Origin: an uncultured Methanomassiliicoccales archaeon
Lineage (GTDB): Archaea; Thermoplasmatota; Thermoplasmata; Methanomassiliicoccales; Methanomethylophilaceae
Assembly: GCA_959597175.1 (NCBI GenBank)
Contig: CAUFXM010000002.1
Coordinates: 124,001 to 188,000, forward strand
Direction: 5' to 3'
DNA: 64,000 bases
In this document: positions 1-8,318 of the stretch, in pieces
How positions within the stretch are numbered: position 1 is the stretch's first letter
Layout of the letters: the number at the start of each line of letters is the position of its first letter
Position numbers and translations under genes: made by a program
Notes under the pieces: model-generated
Seen by the model: only the letters and a program-made list of their open reading frames with translations
The model's database searches: none
Told to the model about the DNA's origin: nothing

Positions 1-210
1 GTGGTCATGGCATCCGCATCGCTCACCCGCTTCATCATGCATTCGCCGTCCAGTCTGAAGGTCCAGACATTCCAAGCCGCGAAGTCCGCCGACCGCGGTG
101 CCAGGAAGGCCGCCTACACGGTGAGGGACAGGACCTACGACCTGAAGGACACTGTCACCGGCGCGGCCTCGGAACTTGAGACGCGTCTCCGCGAGATCGG
201 GAAGCGCTGA
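1..210 (+). CDS. C-terminal fragment of an unknown protein (5' end outside window)
   Basis: An open frame enters from the left edge and stops with TGA, one base before the stop codon of the convergent antiporter gene. The last 45 residues are charged and probably helical (many K, R, D and E). I recognise no motif. The GTG at base 1 could be a start by chance, but the frame more likely continues upstream. The tight tail-to-tail spacing with the next gene and the TGA stop fit a real gene end. Confidence 0.4.
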   Translation: MVMASASLTRFIMHSPSSLKVQTFQAAKSADRGARKAAYTVRDRTYDLKDTVTGAASELETRLREIGKR

Positions 211-211
211 C

Positions 212-1969
212 TCACTCATCGTCATTGTCCTGGTGGGTGTCGGGTTCATCGTGCCTGCCGGCTCTTCTCGCGCGCCCGAAGTAGAACACCAGCATTAGGG
301 CGGCGGCTATCGCCAGCACGATGAGGTGCTGCCACCAGCCCATGTAGTTGGGCACCACTATGATGATCACGGCGTCGATTAGCAGCACCATCAGGTAGGT
401 GTTGATGTTGAGGAACTTCTGATAGATCGCCCCGGGCTCGTCGGTCTTGCCCTCTCTCTTGGCGATATGGCGTGCACCCGTGATGATCATCTCGTCCAGG
501 AACTTGACGTTGTTCACCAGATGGTAGATGGGTATCGACAACACGAGGAAGTTGACCACCAGTATCACTATCCCCCAGATTAGGGTGTCACCGCCGAAGC
601 TGTCCACCAGCCATCCCACCGCCGGCTCGATGCCGAAGTAGAACACGATCTCGATGATGACGATGAGCAGGATGTTGATGTACGAGTGCGTCATGCTCCT
701 GTGGAACGTCTTCTGGGAGCGCTTGGATGTGGCGGATATGCGGTCGTACATCCCGTCCCTGGCGCTGTTGAGGCTGCAGCACGCGTTGTAGATGGGCTTC
801 GGGCACCTCATCACGCTCTTGTCCCATACCGGTGCGGCGTACTTGGTGATGAATGGCAGCAGTATCATGGACACCAGCGCCGCTCCGACGACCGACGTGT
901 AGAACGCGTCGTCGACAGCGTTGTACTGATACGCCTCGGAGGCGATGATGAACGCGAATTCTCCCATGGCGACAAGGCCGGTGGCCGACAGGAACCCGTT
1001 GCGGGCGCTCTCGCCGCCCACCCAGTAGGCCAGGAACACCGTGGACACCTTGAGCACGGCGAATATGATGTAGATTATCAGCACCATGCCGATGTTGTCC
1101 ACCAGCGAGTTGACCGACACGTGCATCCCGATTTCTATGAAGAAGACAGCCATGAACAGGTCCTTCATGGGCTCCACCTTGTGGTTGATCTCCTTGCTCT
1201 TCCTGCTCGCCGCTATCATCATACCCATCAGGAACGCGCCGATGGCCATGGACAGCCCGATGTAGATGGAGAGCAGGGCCATGGTGAACGCCAGGCCTAC
1301 CGAGAACACCGTGAGGACCTCATCGGATACGTTGTCCGACACCCAGTTGATCATCCGTGGAATCAGTCTCAGACCGACGAGCAGGCTGACGGCCATGAAC
1401 ACGATGATGCTGATGAACATCACGATGATCTCGTTGACGTTCATGGTGGACCCTGCGATCAGGGGTGTGATCATGGACAGGATGATGACCTGTCCGATGT
1501 CCTCCATGATAGTTATGAGGACGAGCATCTCGATGTGTTCCTTGTCCAGACGGTTCTGCGATTTCAGGACGGCCATGACAACGGCTGTGCTGGAACCCGA
1601 GATGATCGCTCCCAGGCAGATGCACTGGACCATGTTGAATCCCAGGAGCATGCCTGCAGCGGCTCCTCCTAGGACCATGAGGGGCAGTTGTATCACTGCT
1701 ACCTCGATGGCGAACAGACCCTGCTTGCGGATCTTCTTCAGGTTGATCTCCAACCCTATGCAGAACATCAGCATGACCAGTCCGATGTCCGACAGGATCT
1801 CGATAACATCCAGGCTGTCCTGGCTGACGTCGATCAGATTGAAGATGATGATCCCGGCGACGATGTATCCTATGAGGGGCGGGAGCTTGATCTTGTTGAA
1901 GACTATCGAACAAACTGCTGCCAGCAGGATGAACATCGCCAATGTCGTCAGCAGCACAGTCTCATCCAA
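212..1969 (-). CDS. Kef/CPA2-type cation:proton antiporter
   Basis: Polytopic membrane protein of about 585 residues that should exchange K+ or Na+ for protons across the cytoplasmic membrane. Family features seen are the GSSTAVVMAVL helix, an acidic MEDIGQ segment (equivalent to the Kef QD/ED ion site) and FFIEIGMHV. The first two thirds match the Na_H_exchanger fold. The C-terminal part adds further hydrophobic helices and ends in a charged tail, with no visible RCK/TrkA-N nucleotide-binding domain. The frame stays open further upstream, but a TATA box (2001-2009) lies there, so I chose the TTG at 1969, preceded by GGGTGGG. The ion is not predictable from sequence. Confidence 0.85.
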   Translation of the reverse strand: MDETVLLTTLAMFILLAAVCSIVFNKIKLPPLIGYIVAGIIIFNLIDVSQDSLDVIEILSDIGLVMLMFCIGLEINLKKIRKQGLFAIEVAVIQLPLMVLGGAAAGMLLGFNMVQCICLGAIISGSSTAVVMAVLKSQNRLDKEHIEMLVLITIMEDIGQVIILSMITPLIAGSTMNVNEIIVMFISIIVFMAVSLLVGLRLIPRMINWVSDNVSDEVLTVFSVGLAFTMALLSIYIGLSMAIGAFLMGMMIAASRKSKEINHKVEPMKDLFMAVFFIEIGMHVSVNSLVDNIGMVLIIYIIFAVLKVSTVFLAYWVGGESARNGFLSATGLVAMGEFAFIIASEAYQYNAVDDAFYTSVVGAALVSMILLPFITKYAAPVWDKSVMRCPKPIYNACCSLNSARDGMYDRISATSKRSQKTFHRSMTHSYINILLIVIIEIVFYFGIEPAVGWLVDSFGGDTLIWGIVILVVNFLVLSIPIYHLVNNVKFLDEMIITGARHIAKREGKTDEPGAIYQKFLNINTYLMVLLIDAVIIIVVPNYMGWWQHLIVLAIAAALMLVFYFGRARRAGRHDEPDTHQDNDDE

Positions 1970-2000
1970 TAGCCCACCCGCGTGATTAACCGCGTTTATG

Positions 2001-2009
2001 CTTATATTT
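2001..2009 (-). promoter_or_regulatory. TATA box of the antiporter gene
   Basis: Minus-strand AAATATAAG sits about 35 bp upstream of the TTG at 1969. It predicts a transcription start near 1978-1980 and a short leader, and it argues against longer start choices. Confidence 0.5.
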
Positions 2010-2146
2010 CTATTGGAACTGGTTTCGCGACCTCGGAAGGATGCCGCATTCGGGCCATGTGGCACATCGACGAAGGGGCCATCCCTGCCATGTCTGCAAG
2101 GTGCGGACGGCCGGTTTCAGCAGCAGATAACCGATAAATACGCACA

Positions 2147-2371
2147 TTACGCTGCTCGCTCTTCCTCATCCTCCACATACTCGAGTATGTCGCCGGGCTG
2201 GCAGTCCAGCGCCCTGCAGATGCCGTTAAGCGTCGAGAACCTGATTGCATGGATCTTCCCGGTCTTTATGTTCGAGAGGTTGACGTTGGAGATGCCCACC
2301 CTCTGGGCGAGTTCGTTCAGGGAGATCTTCCTGTCGGCCATCACCCTGTCGAGCCTGAGCACTATTGCCAT
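2147..2371 (-). CDS. Small XRE/Cro-CI family transcriptional regulator
   Basis: A 74-residue protein that is almost entirely a helix-turn-helix of the YozG/Cro type. The helices KISLNELAQRVGIS and NVNLSNIKTG form the HTH, followed by the RFSTLNGICRALDCQPGDIL pattern usual in small XRE regulators. It starts nine bases after the DUF2975 membrane gene, so the two are co-transcribed. XRE + DUF2975 pairs are a recurrent module whose signal is unknown. The AT-rich palindromes upstream of the pair are its most likely targets (inference). Confidence 0.88.
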   Translation of the reverse strand: MAIVLRLDRVMADRKISLNELAQRVGISNVNLSNIKTGKIHAIRFSTLNGICRALDCQPGDILEYVEDEEERAA

Positions 2372-2380
2372 CCACCCACC

Positions 2381-2878
2381 TCACAGAGTCTCGTCGGACT
2401 CCTTCTGGAGCCAGCATCCGTAGTCGAAGATCAGCGCGAGCATGTAGAACACGGCCGCCATTATCATCCCGGAGAGCAGAAGGACGACGATCTCGAACGG
2501 GGATGTCCCGTCGACGATGATGTACCCTAGGGCGATGATGACGAAAGGCATTATCAGATAGGCGACGGAAATCGTCTCAAGGCGTTTCACGTTCTTCCTG
2601 GTGAACGGACTGTACTCCCGACTGATCGCACGTGCCACGTTCGCCAGCATCAGCAGCACGACCGCCACGAGGAGCAGCATTACCACCACGCAGGCGATGA
2701 CTGCCACCATTTGGTCGCTGGCCATGATGTCCTCGCTGATCGATCCCGGGTCGTTGACCTCGACCCAAAGCCCCACGATAAGCAGGACGGACAGGGCGAT
2801 CACCGCCAGTGTGAGCAGACCCATGACGACGAACACGCACCTGCTGAGCATCTTCAGTCTTCCGAGGTCGTTATCCAC
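2381..2878 (-). CDS. DUF2975-type membrane protein
   Basis: A 165-residue integral membrane protein with four hydrophobic helices (roughly residues 12-37, 55-82, 108-124 and 130-153). A polar segment between helices 2 and 3 contains SPFTRKNVKRL, and the C-terminus reads YGCWLQKESDETL. The NxxRxL-like loop and the LQxExDETL tail are the hallmarks I associate with DUF2975. It is first in an operon with an XRE regulator, a common arrangement that suggests it senses something at the membrane or controls the regulator. No enzymatic motif is seen. Confidence 0.75.
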   Translation of the reverse strand: MDNDLGRLKMLSRCVFVVMGLLTLAVIALSVLLIVGLWVEVNDPGSISEDIMASDQMVAVIACVVVMLLLVAVVLLMLANVARAISREYSPFTRKNVKRLETISVAYLIMPFVIIALGYIIVDGTSPFEIVVLLLSGMIMAAVFYMLALIFDYGCWLQKESDETL

Positions 2879-2904
2879 CGTCTTCCACCATTATATGCCA
2901 TGAG

Positions 2905-2976
2905 GTATCAATATTTAATGATAGTCGCACTTATTTTATCGAGATTCATATGAAATTAAATGAATATCATTAAATA
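2905..2976. promoter_or_regulatory. AT-rich divergent control region with inverted repeats
   Basis: The 146-bp gap between the DUF2975/XRE operon (leftward) and the ABC exporter operon (rightward) is strikingly AT-rich for this genome. It holds a perfect 10-bp palindrome TTCATATGAA (2945-2954). It also holds a near-palindrome ATTAAATGA-ATA-TCATTAAAT (one mismatch, about 2956-2976) and a related half-site ATTTAATGATA near 2912. TATA-like elements lie in both directions. This looks like a shared promoter/operator, plausibly bound by the XRE protein. Confidence 0.5.
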
Positions 2977-3024
2977 ACTCCCATCCATACCATTGCCGGA
3001 GAGAAATCTCCGCGGAGGGATCAC

Positions 3025-3963
3025 ATGGCATTCAATCCGATAGAGCTGGTCGGTCTCCGTAAGGAGTACGGCTCCTTCGTCGCGGTGGACGACCTCAGTC
3101 TGGGGGTGAAGCGGAACAGCTTCACCGGGCTGCTGGGTCCGAACGGCGCGGGGAAGAGCACCACGCTCAAGATACTGACGAACCTCATCCGTCCAACCTC
3201 AGGGAACGCGTTCATCAACAATGTGGATGTGACGTCCGATCCGAAGGGCGCCCTGACGGGTGTGGGGACGGTGATCGAGACGCCGGAGTTCTACGGATAC
3301 CTGACGCCCAGGGAGACGTTCCGCTACATCGGCGGGGTCATCGGTTTGAACCCGGAGACGGTGTCCAGCCAGACGGACGAGATCCTGGAGAAGGTCAAGA
3401 TGACGCAGTGGGCGGACAAGAAGCTGTCTACGTTCTCCAAGGGGATGAGGCAGAGGATCGCCCTGGGACAGGCGTTGCTGGGGGAGCCCAGCGTGATCAT
3501 CCTCGACGAGCCCACCTCGGGATTGGATCCGAGGGGCATGGCAGAGATAAGGGAGGTGCTCAAGAACCTCCGCAACGACACCAACGATCTGACGATCGTG
3601 ATGTCGTCGCACATCCTCCACGAGGTCGAGGACCTGTGCGAAAGGGTCGCGATGGTGAACCGGGGGAGGCTCCTCCTGAACGATGACATATCGGCGGTCA
3701 CAGCGATCTCCGGGATCGAGAACATGGTCATCAGGACCGAGACGGTGCCGACACAGGAGATGGTCGAGCGGGTCGGTTCCATACCGTTCGTGGTCTCCGC
3801 CGAACGCAGCGGGAACGAGATCTACCTGAAGTACGATGTGTCCAAGGGCGGACGCTCGCAGCTGTTCACCCAGGTCGCCGGCCTCGGCATCGGAGTCTAC
3901 AGCCTAACCGAGGGGGACAGCCTGGAGGCGAAGTATCTGGACCTCATCAAGGATTCGAGGTGA
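3025..3963 (+). CDS. ABC transporter ATP-binding protein (ABC-2 exporter type)
   Basis: A 312-residue ATPase that should power the membrane protein encoded just downstream. All motifs are intact: Walker A GPNGAGKST (about 38-46), Q-loop region, signature FSKGMRQRIALGQAL, Walker B VIILDEPTSGLDP and H-loop SSHILHEVEDL. The long C-terminal region after the nucleotide-binding domain is typical of CcmA/NatA/NosF-like exporters. The start is an ATG with GGAGGGA upstream; a TATA-like CATTAAATA lies near 2968. A six-base-pair hairpin with a GAAA tetraloop (2997-3012) sits in the predicted leader. Substrate unknown. Confidence 0.9.
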   Translation: MAFNPIELVGLRKEYGSFVAVDDLSLGVKRNSFTGLLGPNGAGKSTTLKILTNLIRPTSGNAFINNVDVTSDPKGALTGVGTVIETPEFYGYLTPRETFRYIGGVIGLNPETVSSQTDEILEKVKMTQWADKKLSTFSKGMRQRIALGQALLGEPSVIILDEPTSGLDPRGMAEIREVLKNLRNDTNDLTIVMSSHILHEVEDLCERVAMVNRGRLLLNDDISAVTAISGIENMVIRTETVPTQEMVERVGSIPFVVSAERSGNEIYLKYDVSKGGRSQLFTQVAGLGIGVYSLTEGDSLEAKYLDLIKDSR

Positions 3964-3967
3964 TGGG

Positions 3968-4807
3968 ATGGGATTCATGATGCTGACCGCAGACGACATC
4001 CGCCAGTCGGGCGTCGTGGCGATGAACGAGATCCGCAAGTTCATGAGCGCCAGGAAGTTCAGGCTCTACATCGGTCTGGTCGTCCTCATCGTCGCGCTCA
4101 TCACCGTGCTGCCGTACATAGTGGGGGACGGGCTCTCGGGATCGTCCGGATCCGTGTTCTCGTCGTACATCGGCTACGCGTCCTTCCTAGTGATGCTCGG
4201 TGCAACCCTGTTCGCGTCCTACACGATAGTCTCCGAGTTCGAGGAGAGGACCGCCTTGATCCTCTTCACAAGGCCGATACGCCGCTCGTCCATATTCATC
4301 GGGAAGCTGGTGGCCTGCTACGTCTTGGTCGCGGCGGTCATGATGGTCTATTACGCCGCGGCGCTCCTGGTATCCCTGGCAGTCGGGGGAACGTTGGTCA
4401 CGTCTTTCCTCCCGTCGATCGCCATGTGCCTGCTGTTCGTGTTCGCTGCCAGCGGAGTCGCGATGCTGGTCAGCTCCCTGTTCAAGAAGGGCGGGACGGC
4501 GGCGGTGATCACGTTCATCGTCATACTCCTGCTGCTCCCCGTGATCTCGGCTGTGCTCTCCACAGCAGGCATAGACACGTGGTTCATGCTCGATTCGGCC
4601 ATGGGGTCGATAACCACTTCGATCCCGGAGTACGTGGAGCAGTCCAATCAGGCGCTCACGGACCTCGGGGAGGCCCTGGGGATCACGATATCCCCAGACA
4701 TGCTCGTCCAGGCGGCGGACTGTCTCAGGTCCGGAGCGGTCATGCTGGCATGGGGCCTGGTAACCTTGGTCCTCTCCTTCCTGGCGTTCGCCAGGAGGGA
4801 GTTCTGA
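3968..4807 (+). CDS. ABC-2 type transporter permease
   Basis: A 279-residue membrane protein with about six hydrophobic helices arranged like NosY/NatB permeases: an N-terminal cytoplasmic amphipathic stretch (NEIRKFMSARKFRLY), a first helix, and an EFEERTALILFTRPIRRSSIFIGK loop after helix 2. It begins four bases after the ATPase stop and forms the two-gene exporter with it. ATGs at 3977 and 3980 are alternative starts. The substrate (antibiotic, Na+, lipid or peptide) cannot be told from sequence. Confidence 0.85.
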   Translation: MGFMMLTADDIRQSGVVAMNEIRKFMSARKFRLYIGLVVLIVALITVLPYIVGDGLSGSSGSVFSSYIGYASFLVMLGATLFASYTIVSEFEERTALILFTRPIRRSSIFIGKLVACYVLVAAVMMVYYAAALLVSLAVGGTLVTSFLPSIAMCLLFVFAASGVAMLVSSLFKKGGTAAVITFIVILLLLPVISAVLSTAGIDTWFMLDSAMGSITTSIPEYVEQSNQALTDLGEALGITISPDMLVQAADCLRSGAVMLAWGLVTLVLSFLAFARREF

Positions 4808-4823
4808 AACACTCTCAATGGCG

Positions 4824-4847
4824 GTCCGGCAGCTCACCAGGCCGGAC
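4824..4847. terminator. Hairpin between convergent genes
   Basis: A perfect 7-bp stem GTCCGGC/GCCGGAC with a 10-nt loop lies in the 61-bp gap between two convergent stop codons. Either strand could use it as a 3'-end structure. No strong T-run follows, so intrinsic termination is uncertain. Confidence 0.35.
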
Positions 4848-4868
4848 AGCCACCCCTTAATTCAACGC

Positions 4869-6083
4869 TCAAATGAAGTCGGAGATATAGGGGATCTCGT
4901 GGATTATCACCTCGTCCAGGGCCTCGATGGCCTCCGGTGTGCCCTCGATCCTCTCGAGTCCGTGGAGGTGGGTGGCGGGCATGTATCCAAGGAGCAGGGT
5001 GCTGAGGGTGTTGATGCTCATCTTCAGCGTGTAGTCGGCGGGCCGGTCCGTGACGATGGTCCTTCCCTCGTGGAACAGGACGTTGAAGCTGCGGTTGTTC
5101 CATTCCAGGAACGGGTCGCTGATCTCCAGGCGGAAGCACACGTCCGCTTCCAGGGGATCGCAGCGGTACCTCATGAAGAACGCCTCCACGTCGACGATCC
5201 TGCCCATGACGTAGGGCTTGATCATCTCGGTGATGTTGCCGTCCTCCAGGTCGAAGGCCATGAGCTCGTCGTGGTAGGTGTTGCCGCGTACCTCGTCGAT
5301 CATGGAGTAGTGGGCGCTGATGTACTCCCACAGGCCCTTCTTCGCCTCCCTGTTGAGGTAGATCATCTCCTTGATGTACATGACGTCCTCCTTGATCAGG
5401 TACACCATGTATCCCAGCGGCCGGTCCTCTGTGCTGTAGTAGACGGCGACGTTGGTGTCATCCTCGTCCCATCTCCAGTACTCCTCCCACGCGGATGAGT
5501 TCCTGAGGAGGCAGCCGTGTGTGACCAGGGCGAACCTCATGTGCAGGTTCATGAAGTCGTTGTTGTTCCAGTCGACCCTCCTGACGTATCCGGGAGCCTC
5601 CCTCTCGCGCTTGGGGACAATCTGGCTGTCCTTCACCTTGTACGAGATCTTGTTCGATATGATCTCCCATCCGAACTTCCTGTACAGGGGAATGGAGTAC
5701 GGGAACAGCAGTGCCAGGGACTGTCCCTTCTCCCTCATGCGGACCAGGCTCCTGTGCATCAGGCGGCGCATGATCCCGCGTCCGGAGTACTCGGGGTACG
5801 TGGTGACGCTCGTGATGTAGCCTATCGGGTAGATCTCGCCGTGGATGTTCATCTGCAGGGGGTACACGGCGAACTGGGAGACCAGCTGGTCCCCGTCGTA
5901 GCATCCCAGGATGTCGGCCCTCTCCAGGATCGGGAACTTCGACTGCTTGATGTCATCGTCCCGCCATCCGGCCCTCATCAGCTGCTGCTCGGTAACCTGG
6001 AACGCGTAGCGGAGGAGTGCGTTGTACTGGTCCAGGTCGTCCGTCGTGAGATCGCGTATGATGAGTTCCGGGTCGTTCTCCAT
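4869..6083 (-). CDS. Eis-like GNAT acetyltransferase with SCP2-type C-terminal domain
   Basis: Protein of about 404 residues with the three-part layout of Eis N-acetyltransferases. The N-terminal GNAT domain carries the acetyl-CoA loop YPEYSGRGIMRRLM, followed by LALLFPYSIPLYRKFGWE. A second degenerate GNAT domain comes next, and a C-terminal sterol-carrier-like domain ends in a carboxylate. Bacterial Eis acetylates amines on aminoglycosides and protein lysines; the archaeal substrate is unknown. The ATG at 6083 follows GGTGGTGA by five bases; a GTG at 6095 is the alternative. A TATA-like TTATATCC (minus strand, near 6120) suggests its own promoter. Confidence 0.78.
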   Translation of the reverse strand: MENDPELIIRDLTTDDLDQYNALLRYAFQVTEQQLMRAGWRDDDIKQSKFPILERADILGCYDGDQLVSQFAVYPLQMNIHGEIYPIGYITSVTTYPEYSGRGIMRRLMHRSLVRMREKGQSLALLFPYSIPLYRKFGWEIISNKISYKVKDSQIVPKREREAPGYVRRVDWNNNDFMNLHMRFALVTHGCLLRNSSAWEEYWRWDEDDTNVAVYYSTEDRPLGYMVYLIKEDVMYIKEMIYLNREAKKGLWEYISAHYSMIDEVRGNTYHDELMAFDLEDGNITEMIKPYVMGRIVDVEAFFMRYRCDPLEADVCFRLEISDPFLEWNNRSFNVLFHEGRTIVTDRPADYTLKMSINTLSTLLLGYMPATHLHGLERIEGTPEAIEALDEVIIHEIPYISDFI

Positions 6084-6816
6084 GACATTCACCACCCTTT
6101 CGAGTGGATGCCAATGGATATAATGGTTCCCTGGGTCCGCATCGTCGGCGCATCATGGCCGCGGATAGGACGACCAACCCTACGCTGTCGAAGTTGTGGG
6201 GGCGGTAGGCGTTACCTTTGAACGATATGCAGCCACCGTCCGCAGTGTAGATGTCGAGGATCCATCTGGCCCTTCCGCGGTCGCCCGGCCTCGCGTAGCT
6301 ACCTCCCCATGCGTACACGTGGTTGTTGAGGAGGCCGTTCACGAGGGTCATGGTTCCCGCATGGCTGAGACGGGAGGTCACAGGTTTGAACGCCGATGCG
6401 CCGGACGGCTTCACGGCCACGCCCTCCTCGCTCAGGACGAGGTCGTAGCCGGTGGCCTTGCCGTCGTTCCCGCGGGTTCCGAAGACCACCCTCACGGCGC
6501 GGTACATGTCGTTCGCGACGGAGCACATTGAGCCGTACTCCTCGGTCGGGGCGTAGGTCTCCCCGCGACCCCTGAGCTCCTGGATGGCGGCATCGAGTCT
6601 CGCGTTCCACATGGCCTGGTTGTTGATCCTGGACTGGACCCGCGCCTTGTACGATTTGTCCGGGTCGAGCGATTCCGGGGACGTCGCCAGCGAGTACAGT
6701 TCGGCGGACACCCTCACGAAGCTCTCCTCGAGTCTGGAGATCTCCCCGCGGAGCGCATCCGCGTCCATGGTCCCGAGCTTCTTCCGGTATTTCTCAAGGG
6801 TTGTTTCCGATGCCAT
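5953..6816 (-). CDS. Uncharacterised protein whose 3' end overlaps the Eis-like gene
   Basis: A 287-codon frame starting MASETTLEKYRKKLG. The first 100 residues are helical and charged. The middle (VRVVFGTRGNDGKATGYDLVLSEEG) and the stretch up to KGNAYRPHNFD look like a compact alpha/beta domain. I do not recognise the family. The frame has no stop before it runs about 130-140 bases into the Eis-like gene, where its residues look like a shadow of that gene. The natural end is therefore probably near 6120-6170, with a lost stop or frameshift, or a genuine long overlap. It follows the symporter gene by 44 bases and is likely co-transcribed with it. Confidence 0.6.
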   Translation of the reverse strand: MASETTLEKYRKKLGTMDADALRGEISRLEESFVRVSAELYSLATSPESLDPDKSYKARVQSRINNQAMWNARLDAAIQELRGRGETYAPTEEYGSMCSVANDMYRAVRVVFGTRGNDGKATGYDLVLSEEGVAVKPSGASAFKPVTSRLSHAGTMTLVNGLLNNHVYAWGGSYARPGDRGRARWILDIYTADGGCISFKGNAYRPHNFDSVGLVVLSAAMMRRRCGPREPLYPLASTRKGGECHGERPGTHHTRSHDGRPGPVQRTPPLRVPGYRAAADEGRMAGR

Positions 6817-6860
6817 CGGACTCTGCGAATCCCGTCGACGTTTAACATGGTTGCGGAAGC

Positions 6861-8282
6861 TCAGTCGTCCCAGCTGGACACGCCCGACGTGTCGGACAGG
6901 CAGCTCTTGCTGAACACGGGATCCTCTATGCCCTCGGCCTTCTGGCGCCTGTAGTCCCTGTAGGCCTCGATTCCGTGCTTCGCCAGCCTCAGCATTATGT
7001 ATGCGCTGAAGAACGAGCACAGCGCCAGCAGTATGTCCATGACCACCGTGAGGGCGTCGGAAGCGAAGAAGCACGACAGGAACACCACGGCAAGCAGCAG
7101 CCCCTTCATGGCCAGCGACGCCAGCTTGGAGTCGCGGATCAGCATCAGGTTGCCCTCCCCGATGACCACGTCCGATATCAGGCAGGTGAACGCGAACACG
7201 AACATGAAGACAGCGATGATGTACGGGGCCGCGCCTCCGAGGGTGTCGACGAAGATGTTCTGGAGGAGGGGAATGGAGTCTCTGCCCACGCTCTCGTAGC
7301 CCTGGTAGATGGTGTCGAAGTCTGCGAACGAGAGGACCACGAGGGCGGTCATCGTGCAGACGAGTGTGTCGATGAGGACTCCGAATGCCTGGGTGTACCC
7401 CTGGGAGACCGGATGCTTGACGTCCGCCATGGCGGAGAGGTTGGTGATCGTTCCTATGCCTGCTTCGTTGGACCAGACGCTCCTCATCATGCCGGCGATG
7501 ATTATGGCGGAGCCGAAACCTCCGCCGAGGACGGCGGGGAGGGAGAAGGCGTACTCGAAAATCATCCCGAAGGCGTTCAGGACCCCTCCGTTGCTGAGGA
7601 TGATGGATATGATGCAGATCGCGAACCATCCCAGGGCCATCACGGGGACGATCTTCACCGAGAGGTCGGCTATCCTGTACACTCCTCCGATGAGGATGAG
7701 ACCGGTGACGGCGGTGAGTACGATGGCGAAGACCAGGTGTGTCCACTCGTAGTCGAACGCCCCTTGGACCGCCTCCGACATGCTGATGACCTCTCCGGAG
7801 ATGAATCCGACTAGGTACATCATGATCATGACGAACGCGGCGATCATCCCGAGCCTCCTCATACCGAGGCCGTGAAGCAGCGTGTATGCGGGGCCTCCGC
7901 GGAACCCGCCGTTCTCGTTCGGGACCTTGTAGATCTGTCCGATGGTCGTCTCGAGGAAGCTGGTGGCCATCCCTATCCCAGCGAAGATCCACATCCAGAA
8001 CACGGCACCCGGCCCTCCGACCACTATCGCCATGATCGGTCCGGTGATGTTCCCTACGCCGATCCTGGAGCCCATGCTCATGCAGAATACCTGGAATGGG
8101 GTCAGTTTCCCCTCCTCATGGTCCTTGTCCTTGCGGAAGGTCACCCTGACCATCTCCCCGAGATGTCTCACCTGGAGCCCCTTGAGGCGGATCGTGGCGT
8201 AGAGTCCCATGACCACGACCAGCACGAATGCTATGTTCCAGATATTGTCGCTAATTGTCTCGAGGATAACCATCAGGCTCAA
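6861..8282 (-). CDS. AGCS-family sodium:alanine/glycine symporter
   Basis: A 473-residue polytopic carrier that imports alanine or glycine with Na+. Family signatures are plain: SRIGVGNITGPIMAIVVGGPGAVFWMW early on, FLETTIGQIYK, GGFRGGPAYTLLHGLG, then WSNEAGIGTITNLSAMADVKHPVSQG in the central region. The length is normal. Start ATG at 8282; a minus-strand TATA box (TAAATATTA, 8310-8318) about 32 bp upstream predicts a leaderless or nearly leaderless mRNA. The hypothetical gene at 5953-6816 follows in the same direction. Confidence 0.92.
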   Translation of the reverse strand: MSLMVILETISDNIWNIAFVLVVVMGLYATIRLKGLQVRHLGEMVRVTFRKDKDHEEGKLTPFQVFCMSMGSRIGVGNITGPIMAIVVGGPGAVFWMWIFAGIGMATSFLETTIGQIYKVPNENGGFRGGPAYTLLHGLGMRRLGMIAAFVMIMMYLVGFISGEVISMSEAVQGAFDYEWTHLVFAIVLTAVTGLILIGGVYRIADLSVKIVPVMALGWFAICIISIILSNGGVLNAFGMIFEYAFSLPAVLGGGFGSAIIIAGMMRSVWSNEAGIGTITNLSAMADVKHPVSQGYTQAFGVLIDTLVCTMTALVVLSFADFDTIYQGYESVGRDSIPLLQNIFVDTLGGAAPYIIAVFMFVFAFTCLISDVVIGEGNLMLIRDSKLASLAMKGLLLAVVFLSCFFASDALTVVMDILLALCSFFSAYIMLRLAKHGIEAYRDYRRQKAEGIEDPVFSKSCLSDTSGVSSWDD

Positions 8283-8309
8283 TGGATCACAGGCCTCGCC
8301 ACAGCGTAC

Positions 8310-8318
8310 TAATATTTA
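8310..8318 (-). promoter_or_regulatory. TATA box of the AGCS symporter gene
   Basis: Minus-strand TAAATATTA overlaps the TAA stop codon of the upstream dihydrouridine synthase gene and lies about 32 bp upstream of the symporter ATG. The symporter therefore probably has its own promoter. Confidence 0.5.

Noticed and set aside
686..1672. Long plus-strand open frame opposite the antiporter gene
   Set aside because: It is antisense to a well-conserved transporter, with His/Asp-rich composition typical of an antisense reading of hydrophobic codons. No motif or promoter.
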